A stretch of DNA of 16,789 nt from Pseudooctadecabacter sp. (GTDB lineage Bacteria; Pseudomonadota; Alphaproteobacteria; Rhodobacterales; Rhodobacteraceae). The stretch's first letter is position 1. The number at the start of each line of letters is the position of its first letter. Below, one piece after another: positions 1 through 7,591 of the stretch. The DNA lies in assembly GCA_020628265.1 (NCBI GenBank), contig JAHDFG010000016.1:1-16789 (forward strand), written 5' to 3'. The notes below the pieces were generated by a model, which was not told where the DNA came from, made no database searches, and saw nothing but the letters and a program-made list of their open reading frames with translations. A program made the translations under genes and the position numbers.

Positions 1-958
1 ATATCGCCATGCCCCGTCGGTCCCGTTCGTTATGGATGAACTTCGCCGGCGGCACACTTTCGGAATAGGTCCAGATTGGCCAGTTCTTGTCCCACAGGTT
101 CAAATCCGGCGTGAAATCCGTCAGGTCAATATGCGCCTCCCAGAAGGCATCCACGGTGCCCACGTCCTTCCAATAAACCGGCGCGCCCTCGGACCGCACA
201 CAGCTTTCGTCGTAGCGGTGCGCCATCGCCTTACCGGTCTTGACGATCTCGGGGATCAGATCGTGGCCAAAGTCGTGGGAGCTTTCGACATTGCTGTCAT
301 CATCCGTCAGCAGTTTGCGCAGGAAATCCCAGTTAAAGACGTAAATCCCCATGGACGCCAACGCCTTGTCAGGGTCTTCGGGCGTGCTGGGCGGATCGGC
401 CGGCTTTTCCAGAAACGACGTGATCTGACCGCTGTCATCTGTCGCCATGACACCAAAGGCCGTGGCCTCCATCCGTGGAACCGTCAGGCAACCCACCGTG
501 ACATCCGCCTTGGTGTCCACGTGTTGGCGCAACATGATCTCGTAGTCCATTTTGTAGATGTGATCGCCTGCAAGGATAATCACATAATCCACATCGTAGC
601 TGTCGATAATGTCGATGTTCTGGGTCACAGCATCTGCCGTGCCCTGATACCAGTTCTCGTTGTTGCCCCGCTGGGACGCGGGCAGAATATCCAGAAACTC
701 GTTGCGTTCCGCGCGAAAGAACGTCCAGCCCCGTTGCAGATGCCGGATCAGGCTGTGCGCTTTGTATTGCGTGGCAATCGCCATCTTGCGAATGCCGGAA
801 TTGAGCGCATTGGACAGGGCAAAGTCGATTATCCGCGCCTTGCCGCCAAAGGGCACCGCAGGCTTCACCCGCCGGTCGGTCAGTTCCTTCAGGCGGCTGC
901 CACGGCCACCGGCCAGCACGAACACCATGGACCTTTGGGTCAGTCTCTTCTTTTCCAT
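1..958 (-). CDS. glgC: glucose-1-phosphate adenylyltransferase (ADP-glucose pyrophosphorylase), 3' end beyond window
   Basis: Makes ADP-glucose from glucose 1-phosphate and ATP, the committed step of bacterial glycogen synthesis in the cytoplasm. The visible N-terminal 319 residues begin MEKKRLTQRSMVFVLAGGRG. They carry the nucleotidyltransferase signature LAGGRGSRLKELTDRRVKPA near residues 15-34, then PFGGKARIIDFALSNALNSG, the GTADAVTQN segment and LAGDHIYKMDY, all characteristic of GlgC. The rest of the catalytic domain and the C-terminal left-handed beta-helix (about 100 residues in the E. coli protein of 431) lie outside the window. The ATG at 958 is preceded by a strong GGGAGGA ribosome binding site seven bases upstream. 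The gene follows glgB after 24 bp on the same strand, so the two are almost certainly one transcript. Family assignment is certain; only the missing end is unknown. Confidence 0.97.
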   Translation of the reverse strand, partial: MEKKRLTQRSMVFVLAGGRGSRLKELTDRRVKPAVPFGGKARIIDFALSNALNSGIRKMAIATQYKAHSLIRHLQRGWTFFRAERNEFLDILPASQRGNNENWYQGTADAVTQNIDIIDSYDVDYVIILAGDHIYKMDYEIMLRQHVDTKADVTVGCLTVPRMEATAFGVMATDDSGQITSFLEKPADPPSTPEDPDKALASMGIYVFNWDFLRKLLTDDDSNVESSHDFGHDLIPEIVKTGKAMAHRYDESCVRSEGAPVYWKDVGTVDAFWEAHIDLTDFTPDLNLWDKNWPIWTYSESVPPAKFIHNERDRRGMAI

Positions 959-982
959 TATCGTCCTCCCATCACTTCACAG

Positions 983-3208
983 TCATCCCGCATGGCGCAA
1001 CACCACAACGGACAGGGGCGGCAGCACGATGCGGACCGATTGGTCCTGCCCGTCCCGCGCTTCGGGACGTGACGCAACACCCCCCAGATTGCCCCGATTT
1101 CCACCGCCATAAAGGGCGGCATCAGAATTCAGTACTTCGTCCCAATGACCAGCAGCCGGTACGCCGACCTGATAGTCTTCCTGCATCATCGGGGTGAAAT
1201 TGCAGACCACCACTACGGGCGCGTCGCCCGCCTCGCCGAAGCGCGCAAAGCTCATCACCGATTTCTCGGGATTGTTGCCAAGCCACGTAAACCCCGCCGG
1301 ATCGCAGTCCTTTACGTGCAAGGCCCGCGTGTCGCGGTACAGGTGGTTCAGGTCACGGACCCATGCCCGCACACCGCCATGGGCCGGATCACTGGCCGCG
1401 TCCCAATCAAGGTCATCGTCATGGGCCCATTCGCTCGGCTGTGCAAACTCGCACCCCATAAACAACAGCTTCTTGCCCGGATGGGTCCACATGAACCCGT
1501 AATACGCCCGAAGGTTGGCGAGTTTTTCCCAAGTGTCTCCGGGCATCTTTTCCAACATCGACCCTTTGCCATGCACAACTTCGTCATGGCTGATCGGTAG
1601 GATGAAATTCTCAGAATACTGCCACATGATGGGCCGCGTCATGTCGTCGTGGTGGTACTGGCGGTGGATCGGGTCCCGTTCGATGTAGGACAGGGTGTCA
1701 TTCATCCAGCCCATATTCCACTTGTAGCCGAACCCAAGCCCGCCGTGATCCACAGGGCGCGACACACCGGGAAAGGACGTGCTTTCCTCGGCAACGGTCA
1801 TCACGTCCGGATGCGCGCCATAAACGACTGCGTTCATCTCCTTCAGGAAATCAATCGCCTCATAATTCTCGCGCCCGCCGTCCTTGTTGGGGATCCACTC
1901 CCCCTCGTTGCGGGAATAATCACGGTAGAGCATCGAGGCCACAGCATCGACCCGCAGCCCATCCAGATGGTATTCCTCCATCCAGTAAAGCGCGTTAGAC
2001 ACCAGAAAATTGCGGACCTCTGTGCGGCCATAATTGTAGATCAGGGTGTTCCAGTCCTGATGAAACCCTTCCTTGGGATCGGCATGTTCGTAAAGATGCG
2101 TCCCATCGAACTTTGCCAACCCGTGGGCGTCCGTCGGGAAATGCCCAGGCACCCAATCCAGCAACACGCCAAGCCCCGCCTCATGTGCGGCCTCGACGAA
2201 ATCACGGAACTCATGGGGCGGGCCGAAGCGGATCGTCGGTGCATATAGGCCCACCGGCTGATAGCCCCACGATCCGTCAAACGGATATTCGGAAATCGGC
2301 AAAAGCTCGATATGGGTAAAGCCAAGGTCACGGACGTAGGGCACCAGATCGCGGGCCAGTTCCTTATAGGACAACGGCCTGCCGCCCTCGTCCCAACGTC
2401 TGCGCCACGATCCAAGATGCACCTCGTAGATGGAGACCGGCGCATCCACCGACGCTTTGGCACGGCGGGCTGCCATCCAATCCTTGTCGTTCCAGCCATA
2501 TCCAGACAGGTCGCGCACGATCGACGCCTGTTCAGGCGGATGTTGCGATCCGAAGCCCACAGGATCAGCCTTCAGTGTCAAAGACCCGTCCGCACTGATT
2601 ACCTCATACTTATAAAGCGCGCCCTCGCCCACGTCGGGCAAAAAGCATTCCCACACACCGGTGTTGCCAGACGGGCGCATCACATGACGGCGTCCGTCCC
2701 AACTGTTGAAGTCCCCCACCACGGACACGCGGCGGGCGTTCGGGGCCCAGACGGCAAAATGCGTGCCGCTTGTCCGCTCATGAGTCATCACATGTGCGCC
2801 CAGTGCGCGCCATAACTCACGGTGGGTGCCTTCACCCAGCAAATATTGATCCACGTCCCCCAAAACGGGTCCGAAGCTATAGGGATCGCGGACCACAACT
2901 TCAGCCCCGTTCGCATAACGTATCACGAGGACATAGGCCTTACCGGGAACCGGCCCTGCAAACACATCGCCCGACAGGCGCGGCAAAACTGTGTCCCTCT
3001 TGCCAACACGGGCAATCACCTCAACCGCGTCACGCTGAAGGGTTGCGATCCAACGGCGGTTTCGATGTTTGTGGGGTCCAAGCACGTCGAACGCACTTGC
3101 GTGGGTGCCTGTGTTTAGGGCTTCCGCATCGTCTGCGGTCAGAAAGTCAGGAAATAGAGCGTCGTCGCTGTTTCGATTGTCCGGTTCGATCTTTGAACCC
3201 GTCGCCAT
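983..3208 (-). CDS. glgB: 1,4-alpha-glucan branching enzyme
   Basis: Cuts alpha-1,4-glucan and re-attaches the piece through an alpha-1,6 bond, creating glycogen branches. The 741-aa protein has the usual order: an N-terminal beta-sandwich region (about 35-130), a CBM48 domain (about 145-235, FAVWAPNARRVSVVGDFNSW), the GH13 catalytic barrel (about 255-610) and a C-terminal beta domain. The GH13 triad is intact: nucleophile D421 in DGLRVDAVASMLY, acid/base E474 in TVAEESTSFPGVSRP and D542 in ISHDEVVHG. All three are shifted by exactly 16 from E. coli D405, E458 and D526. The start at 3208 has an AAGGGGAAG ribosome binding site. It is the promoter-proximal gene of a glgB-glgC operon; glgP is not upstream, where a tRNA gene lies instead. 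No internal anomaly is seen. Confidence 0.98.
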   Translation of the reverse strand: MATGSKIEPDNRNSDDALFPDFLTADDAEALNTGTHASAFDVLGPHKHRNRRWIATLQRDAVEVIARVGKRDTVLPRLSGDVFAGPVPGKAYVLVIRYANGAEVVVRDPYSFGPVLGDVDQYLLGEGTHRELWRALGAHVMTHERTSGTHFAVWAPNARRVSVVGDFNSWDGRRHVMRPSGNTGVWECFLPDVGEGALYKYEVISADGSLTLKADPVGFGSQHPPEQASIVRDLSGYGWNDKDWMAARRAKASVDAPVSIYEVHLGSWRRRWDEGGRPLSYKELARDLVPYVRDLGFTHIELLPISEYPFDGSWGYQPVGLYAPTIRFGPPHEFRDFVEAAHEAGLGVLLDWVPGHFPTDAHGLAKFDGTHLYEHADPKEGFHQDWNTLIYNYGRTEVRNFLVSNALYWMEEYHLDGLRVDAVASMLYRDYSRNEGEWIPNKDGGRENYEAIDFLKEMNAVVYGAHPDVMTVAEESTSFPGVSRPVDHGGLGFGYKWNMGWMNDTLSYIERDPIHRQYHHDDMTRPIMWQYSENFILPISHDEVVHGKGSMLEKMPGDTWEKLANLRAYYGFMWTHPGKKLLFMGCEFAQPSEWAHDDDLDWDAASDPAHGGVRAWVRDLNHLYRDTRALHVKDCDPAGFTWLGNNPEKSVMSFARFGEAGDAPVVVVCNFTPMMQEDYQVGVPAAGHWDEVLNSDAALYGGGNRGNLGGVASRPEARDGQDQSVRIVLPPLSVVVLRHAG

Positions 3209-3407
3209 TTCACTTCCCCTTCCGGCCCGAATTTATTCGGCGCATTAGCAGGACAACGCCTGCACAGAAGGAATAGTTCCGAACAATCCTCGCAAACGCA
3301 ACCTTGGGACGTGCAACAATCTGTATCAGACACCCGTTCTGGTCGCCTAAGGGTACCGGAAACGCTCTGCTGATGTCGGGGTTCCCCGTCTCTCTTCCTG
3401 AGAAGAA
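3209..3407. other. intergenic leader of glgB with small inverted repeats
   Basis: No convincing gene lies in this 199-bp stretch. Immediately 3' of the tRNA (read on the minus strand) come two small hairpins. One is TCTTC/GAAGA with a four-base loop at 3393-3406. The other is CGGGG-TT-CCCCG at 3377-3388. They may mark the processing or end point of the tRNA transcript, although no T-run follows. Closer to glgB, CCGAAT-TT-ATTCGG at 3227-3240 is a perfect 6-bp inverted repeat about 20 bp upstream of the start codon. It could be an operator or a leader hairpin. I could not pick a promoter for glgB with confidence. Confidence 0.35.
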
Positions 3408-3494
3408 TGGTGCGGTCGAGAAGACTCGAACTTCCACGGGTGTTACCCCACAGCGACCTCAACGCTGCGCGTCTACCAATTCCGCCACGACCGC
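3408..3494 (-). tRNA. tRNA-Leu (anticodon GAG)
   Basis: Read on the minus strand, an 87-base cloverleaf runs from 3494 to 3408. The acceptor stem GCGGTCG pairs with CGACCGC, followed by discriminator A and an encoded CCA. The D arm contains GAATTGGTAGACGC. The anticodon stem CAGCG/CGCTG encloses the seven-base loop TTGAGGT, giving anticodon GAG (leucine codons CUC and CUU). A long class II variable arm (TGGGGTAACACCC) is present, as expected for leucine. The T arm is GAAG-TTCGAGT-CTTC. It is a single tRNA gene lying upstream of the glgBC operon on the same strand. Confidence 0.97.
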
Positions 3495-3798
3495 ACTGTC
3501 ATAGACTTGGTGTGCGGGTCTTTAGACGTTTGTCGCGTCATTGAAAAGAGCAAAAAACGTGCCCCGATAAACTGGGCCAAACAGAAGCCAGACCCGCGAA
3601 CTGATCTGATACTCATCCCACATTCCGGCGCGCCTGATTTCCGAAAAGTGGTTTCCATGCGCCGGCTTATTCTTTGTGGTCTCGAAGACGGACCACATGA
3701 ACGCATTCCTGGACTTCGGATTCCGCGGGCAGTCCCCCTAGCAGCCCGTGACAAGCCCGCCGCGACGCCTTATCTGACATCCCTCAGGAGGGCTTAAC
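3495..3798. other. 304-bp gap between tRNA-Leu and lipB, no convincing gene
   Basis: Short open frames cross this stretch on both strands, but neither has a ribosome binding site or a recognisable protein pattern, and one runs into the tRNA. The gap must hold the divergent promoters for tRNA-Leu (minus) and lipB (plus). A perfect 7-bp inverted repeat, TGTGGTC (3675-3681) and GACCACA (3691-3697), is separated by nine bases. It lies about 100 bp before lipB and could be an operator or RNA hairpin. Near the right end AGGAGGG at 3786-3792 is the lipB ribosome binding site. Confidence 0.4.
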
Positions 3799-4455
3799 TT
3801 GGTTGAATGGATCACAACAGACGGACTGACCGATTACGACGAGGCCGTCGCCTTTATGGAAGCGCGTGCGGATGCCATCCATAAGGGAGAGGCAGACGAG
3901 TGCATCTGGCTGGTAGAGCACCCGCCGCTTTACACCGCCGGCACCTCCGCCAAGATCGAAGACCTGACCGAGCCCGACCGCTTTCCCGTCTACACAAGCA
4001 AACGTGGTGGACAATATACCTATCACGGACCGGGTCAGCGGGTGGCCTATGTCATGTTGGACGTCGGCAAACGGGGCCACGACGTGCGGCGCTTTGTGCA
4101 AGATCTGGAACGCTGGGTCATCGCAACTCTTGAGCAATTCAACATCAAAGGTGAAATCCGCGAGGGCCGCGTTGGCGTCTGGGTCCAACGCGACGACAAA
4201 CCGCTGACCATCACCGGTGCCCCTGCCGAAGACAAGATCGCAGCGATCGGCATCCGCCTGCGTAAATGGGTCAGTTTCCACGGCCTGTCCATCAACGTGG
4301 AACCGGACCTTTCCCATTTCGATGGCATCGTGCCCTGCGGCATCACCGAACACGGTGTTACGTCCCTCGTCGATCTTGGTTTGCCCGTTCAAATGGCCGA
4401 CGTCGACATCGCCCTGCGGAACACATTCGAAAGCAGCGTCACCCCACGAAAATGA
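3799..4455 (+). CDS. lipB: lipoyl(octanoyl) transferase LipB
   Basis: Transfers an octanoyl group from acyl carrier protein to lipoyl-domain lysines, the first step of endogenous protein lipoylation for pyruvate and 2-oxoglutarate dehydrogenases and the glycine cleavage system. The 218-aa protein has the family signature RGGQYTYHGPGQ (residues 69-80), catalytic lysine K146 (EDKIAAIGIR) and the acyl-thioester cysteine C180 in GIVPCGI. Both are offset by 11 from E. coli K135 and C169. The start is a TTG at 3799, supported by a perfect AGGAGGG six bases upstream. The first in-frame ATG would be residue 20 and would remove conserved sequence. The next gene follows after 60 bp in the same direction but has no obvious functional link. 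Confidence 0.96.
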   Translation: MVEWITTDGLTDYDEAVAFMEARADAIHKGEADECIWLVEHPPLYTAGTSAKIEDLTEPDRFPVYTSKRGGQYTYHGPGQRVAYVMLDVGKRGHDVRRFVQDLERWVIATLEQFNIKGEIREGRVGVWVQRDDKPLTITGAPAEDKIAAIGIRLRKWVSFHGLSINVEPDLSHFDGIVPCGITEHGVTSLVDLGLPVQMADVDIALRNTFESSVTPRK

Positions 4456-4515
4456 ATTTGGCCTTCCAGTGAACCTTTTGCGCCGTCGCGCGTTTAGCGC
4501 TGTCGGAGAACGCTA

Positions 4516-5613
4516 ATGACCTGGATAGACGCCACGCTCGGGGCACTGACTGCTGTCGTAACCTTGATGACCTTGCTTCCGTTCGTGAAGGCGCCCCACG
4601 GGTTAGTCCGCGGACCCGACTTTGCGCGCATTCAACTCCTTTTTACGGGCCTGCTGCTCATTCTGATCGTTGTTTGGCGGGCCTCTCCAGCTTGGCAACT
4701 GCCCCTGATTGCGGCGCTTGGGGTGAACGTTCTCATCAATGGTGCGGTCTTCGTGAAATTTTCTCCGGTCTGGCCGAAACAATCTGCGGCCCCCTCGCCC
4801 GATTTGCTGGCAAATACCGACAGGCACCTCCGTGTCCTGACCTCAAACGTAAAAATGTCGAACCGCGCCTATGACCGGCTGATCGACCTGGTCCGGTCCG
4901 AAGAACCGGATCTTTTCGCGGCCATCGAAATTGACGCGCAGTGGGCGGACGCATTGCAGGCCGTCGCCCCAGACTTTCAGCACCACATCGAACTTCCACT
5001 TGATACCGGTTACGGCCTTTTACTCTATTCACGGCTGCCGCTCAGCGATGTGACATGCCGACAAATTGTGACGGAAGGTGTGCCCTCGATTTGGGCCGAC
5101 GTAACCCTTCGAAGCGGTGATTTTATTCATATCGGCATCCTTCACCCCGAACCGCCTGTCGCGCAGGAATGGACGACGGGGCGGGACAGTGAACTGGCCA
5201 AAGCGGGGCTCATGGCGATCGATGCGAAGTACCCTGCCTTGATCGCCGGTGACCTGAACGATGTGGCATGGTCGCACACAACACGCAGGTTTCAGCGGAT
5301 TACAGGCCTTCTGGATCCTCGCGTAGGCCGCGGTTTCTTTAACACCTTCAACGCCTTGACGCCTTTCTTGCGATGGCCGCTGGACCATCTGTTCCACGAC
5401 AACCGCTTTCGGCTGGTGGACATGCGCCGCCTGCCCAAGATCGGCTCTGACCACTTTCCGATGTCCTTTACACTCGCGCTTGCAGACGATCCGGCCGGTG
5501 CTCCTCCTGCGCCCAAACGGGGCGAAAAAGCCAAGGTCAAAGACATGATCAAAACCGAAGAAGCCTGCGACCGGACCCCAATCGGAACCGATTGGGAACG
5601 CGATTCCGAATAG
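4516..5613 (+). CDS. membrane-anchored endonuclease/exonuclease/phosphatase family protein
   Basis: A 365-aa protein with an N-terminal membrane region of two to three helices (about residues 7-23, 37-55 and 62-80). An EEP-fold domain (PF03372 type) follows from about 104 to 320. The metal and catalytic positions of the fold are visible: N111 (TSNVKM), E138 (AIEID), H210 (LHPEPP), D246 and N248 (AGDLND), D290-H291 and the terminal D312-H313 (GSDHFPM). A charged tail of about 40 residues ends the protein. The arrangement resembles YafD-type EEP proteins, whose substrates are mostly unproven, so I do not assign one (nucleic acid, phospholipid and sugar phosphate all remain open). The start has GGAGAA about eight bases upstream. 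A 20-bp palindrome overlaps its last codons. Confidence 0.88.
   Translation: MTWIDATLGALTAVVTLMTLLPFVKAPHGLVRGPDFARIQLLFTGLLLILIVVWRASPAWQLPLIAALGVNVLINGAVFVKFSPVWPKQSAAPSPDLLANTDRHLRVLTSNVKMSNRAYDRLIDLVRSEEPDLFAAIEIDAQWADALQAVAPDFQHHIELPLDTGYGLLLYSRLPLSDVTCRQIVTEGVPSIWADVTLRSGDFIHIGILHPEPPVAQEWTTGRDSELAKAGLMAIDAKYPALIAGDLNDVAWSHTTRRFQRITGLLDPRVGRGFFNTFNALTPFLRWPLDHLFHDNRFRLVDMRRLPKIGSDHFPMSFTLALADDPAGAPPAPKRGEKAKVKDMIKTEEACDRTPIGTDWERDSE
5577..5596. repeat. perfect inverted repeat in the 3' end of the EEP gene
   Basis: CCCAATCGG (5577-5585) and CCGATTGGG (5588-5596) are exact reverse complements separated by AA, inside the codons for the last residues of the EEP protein. As RNA it could fold only with a forced larger loop; as DNA it could bind a dimeric protein. 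No T-run follows, so it is not a standard terminator. Confidence 0.6.
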
Positions 5614-5684
5614 CGCGCCGATCCGGCACTGCCCAAACCCTCCCCCTGCGCCAATTTTACCCACGTCTAGGGGCATCTGAGCGG

Positions 5685-5713
5685 TTGCTCTGCATGCTTT
5701 GGCATTCTAGAAC
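5685..5713 (+). promoter_or_regulatory. candidate promoter of ctaD
   Basis: TTGCTC (5685-5690) and TAGAAC (5708-5713) are 17 bp apart, a plausible sigma-70-type promoter about 65 bp upstream of the ctaD start. The -35 match is weak. The same -10 hexamer TAGAAC with the same spacing is seen upstream of carA, which gives mild support. Confidence 0.35.
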
Positions 5714-5726
5714 GGCGCAAAGCCAC

Positions 5727-5746
5727 GGGGTGAGTCTGTTCACCCC
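5727..5746. promoter_or_regulatory. inverted repeat in the ctaD leader
   Basis: GGGGTGA (5727-5733) and TCACCCC (5740-5746) form a perfect 7-bp inverted repeat with a six-base spacer. It lies 32 bp upstream of the ctaD start and just after the candidate -10. It may be an operator for a dimeric regulator or a leader hairpin. There is no T-run behind it. Confidence 0.5.
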
Positions 5747-5778
5747 TTACGAATAGCCACGTTTAGAGGGAGCGCAGC

Positions 5779-7452
5779 ATGGTAGACGCAGCCGTCCACG
5801 ACCATGAGCACGAAGACAACCGCGGGTTCTTTACCCGTTGGTTCATGTCAACCAACCACAAAGACATCGGTATCCTGTACCTGTTCGTCTCCGGTTTTGT
5901 CGGATTCCTGTCCGTCGCCTTTACCATCTACATGCGCATGGAGCTGATGCACCCAGGTGTGCAGTACATGTGTATGGAAGGGGCGCGTCTGTTCCCCGCC
6001 GCGCTGGATGAATGTACGCCGAACGGCCACCTGTGGAACGTGATGATCACCTATCACGGCGTCCTGATGATGTTCTTTGTTGTTATTCCTGCCCTTTTCG
6101 GCGGGTTCGGCAACTACTTCATGCCGCTGCAGATCGGTGCACCGGACATGGCATTCCCCCGCCTGAACAACCTGTCCTTCTGGCTGTTCTGCACCGGTGT
6201 TGCCCTTGGCGTTGCGTCGATCCTTGCCCCGGGTGGCAACGGGCAGCTTGGCTCCGGTGTTGGCTGGGTCCTGTATCCGCCTCTGTCCACGACCGAGGGC
6301 GGCATCTCCATGGACCTTGCGATCTTCGCGGTCCACGTCTCCGGTGCTTCGTCCATTCTGGGCGCGATCAACATGATCACGACCTTCCTGAACATGCGTG
6401 CACCCGGCATGACCCTGCACAAGGTGCCGCTGTTTGCCTGGTCGATCTTTGTCACTGCATGGCTGATCCTTCTGGCCCTGCCGGTTCTGGCTGGCGCCAT
6501 CACCATGCTGCTGATGGACCGCAACTTCGGCACGACCTTCTTTGATCCTGCCGGCGGCGGTGACCCTGTCCTGTACCAGCACATCCTGTGGTTCTTCGGT
6601 CACCCCGAAGTGTACATCATCATCGTGCCGGCCTTCGGCATCATCAGCCACGTGATCGCGACCTTCTCGCGCAAGCCGATCTTCGGCTACCTGCCGATGG
6701 TCTATGCAATGGTCGCCATTGGCGCGCTGGGCTTCGTTGTCTGGGCGCACCACATGTACACCGTCGGCATGTCCCTGACCCAGCAGTCCTACTTCATGCT
6801 GGCCACCATGGTCATCGCGGTGCCCACAGGCGTTAAGATCTTCTCTTGGATCGCAACCATGTGGGGCGGCTCCGTGGAATTCAAAACGCCCATGCTCTGG
6901 GCCTTTGGCTTCCTGTTCCTGTTCACCGTGGGTGGTGTGACCGGTATCGTGCTGTCTCAGGCTGGCGTCGACCGTGCCTACCACGACACCTACTACGTGG
7001 TTGCCCACTTCCACTACGTGATGTCGCTGGGCGCTGTGTTCGGTATCTTCGCAGGTATCTACTTCTACCTGCCCAAAATGGCAGGCCGGATGATCCCCGA
7101 ATGGGCCGGTAAGCTGCACTTCTGGGCGATGTTTATCGGTGCGAACATCACGTTCTTCCCCCAGCACTTCCTGGGCCGGAACGGCATGCCGCGTCGCTAC
7201 ATCGACTACAACGAAGCCTTCGCCCTGTGGAACTACGTCTCCTCCATCGGTGCCTTCATCGCCTTCGGCAGCTTTGTGTTCTTCATCGTGATCCTCTTCA
7301 AGACGCTCCTGTCCCCGAAGAACGCGACCGAGAACAACCCGTGGAACGAATACGCCGACACGCTGGAATGGACCCTGCCGTCCCCTCCACCGGAGCACAC
7401 GTTCGAAATCCTGCCCAAGCAGGAAGACTGGGACAAACAGCCGAGCCACTAA
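5779..7452 (+). CDS. ctaD: cytochrome c oxidase subunit I, aa3 type
   Basis: Catalytic subunit of the aa3 terminal oxidase in the cytoplasmic membrane. It reduces oxygen to water at the heme a3-CuB centre and pumps protons. The 557-aa protein keeps every key residue of the Paracoccus enzyme, each shifted by one: heme a ligands H93 and H412, heme a3 ligand H410, CuB ligands H275, H324 and H325, the cross-linked Y279 in HPEVY, D-channel D123 and E277, and K-channel K353. Twelve membrane helices are expected. The start at 5779 has AGAGGGAG six bases upstream. The gene stands alone, with its own leader and a strong terminator, separate from subunits II and III as in other Rhodobacteraceae. It is transcribed toward a DUF2244 gene. 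Confidence 0.99.
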   Translation: MVDAAVHDHEHEDNRGFFTRWFMSTNHKDIGILYLFVSGFVGFLSVAFTIYMRMELMHPGVQYMCMEGARLFPAALDECTPNGHLWNVMITYHGVLMMFFVVIPALFGGFGNYFMPLQIGAPDMAFPRLNNLSFWLFCTGVALGVASILAPGGNGQLGSGVGWVLYPPLSTTEGGISMDLAIFAVHVSGASSILGAINMITTFLNMRAPGMTLHKVPLFAWSIFVTAWLILLALPVLAGAITMLLMDRNFGTTFFDPAGGGDPVLYQHILWFFGHPEVYIIIVPAFGIISHVIATFSRKPIFGYLPMVYAMVAIGALGFVVWAHHMYTVGMSLTQQSYFMLATMVIAVPTGVKIFSWIATMWGGSVEFKTPMLWAFGFLFLFTVGGVTGIVLSQAGVDRAYHDTYYVVAHFHYVMSLGAVFGIFAGIYFYLPKMAGRMIPEWAGKLHFWAMFIGANITFFPQHFLGRNGMPRRYIDYNEAFALWNYVSSIGAFIAFGSFVFFIVILFKTLLSPKNATENNPWNEYADTLEWTLPSPPPEHTFEILPKQEDWDKQPSH

Positions 7453-7475
7453 GGCCCGCCTGACCTGAAACACCG

Positions 7476-7511
7476 AAGGCCCCGGCGGAAACGTCGGGGC
7501 CTTTCTCTTTT
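7476..7511 (+). terminator. rho-independent terminator of ctaD
   Basis: A 12-bp stem (AAGGCCCCGGCG at 7476-7487 with CGTCGGGGCCTT at 7492-7503, one G-T pair) is closed by a GAAA tetraloop and followed by TCTCTTTTC. It begins 24 bp after the ctaD stop. Confidence 0.93.
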
Positions 7512-7519
7512 CATGGGCT

Positions 7520-7567
7520 GCGAAAATTCTAGAATTTTCGCCACACACCAAATTTCAAGAAATTTGG
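7520..7567. repeat. two adjacent AT-rich palindromes
   Basis: Directly after the ctaD terminator lies a perfect 22-bp palindrome (7520-7541: GCGAAAATTCT followed by its exact reverse complement). Six bases later comes a second inverted repeat (7548-7567: CCAAATTTC, AA, GAAATTTGG). Both are far more AT-rich than their surroundings. They lie 24 bp before the start of the DUF2244 gene. The GAAGGA ribosome binding site of that gene is at 7578-7583, outside them. They may be a dispersed genomic repeat or a protein-binding site; I cannot decide from one copy. Confidence 0.8.
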
Positions 7568-7591
7568 TCGAACGCCCGAAGGACCCGCATC

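Noticed and set aside
32..1072. 346-aa plus-strand open frame over glgC
   Set aside because: Opposite to clearly conserved GlgC sequence and running into glgB; no ribosome binding site or family pattern.
3507..3797. Possible 96-aa gene between tRNA-Leu and lipB
   Set aside because: No ribosome binding site, mixed composition, overlaps the lipB ribosome binding site, and a similar-sized frame exists on the other strand.
5848..7551. 567-aa open frame on the minus strand opposite ctaD
   Set aside because: It is a codon-bias shadow of ctaD: rich in His, Gln, Arg and Asp, no protein-family pattern, and it runs through the ctaD terminator and the palindrome.
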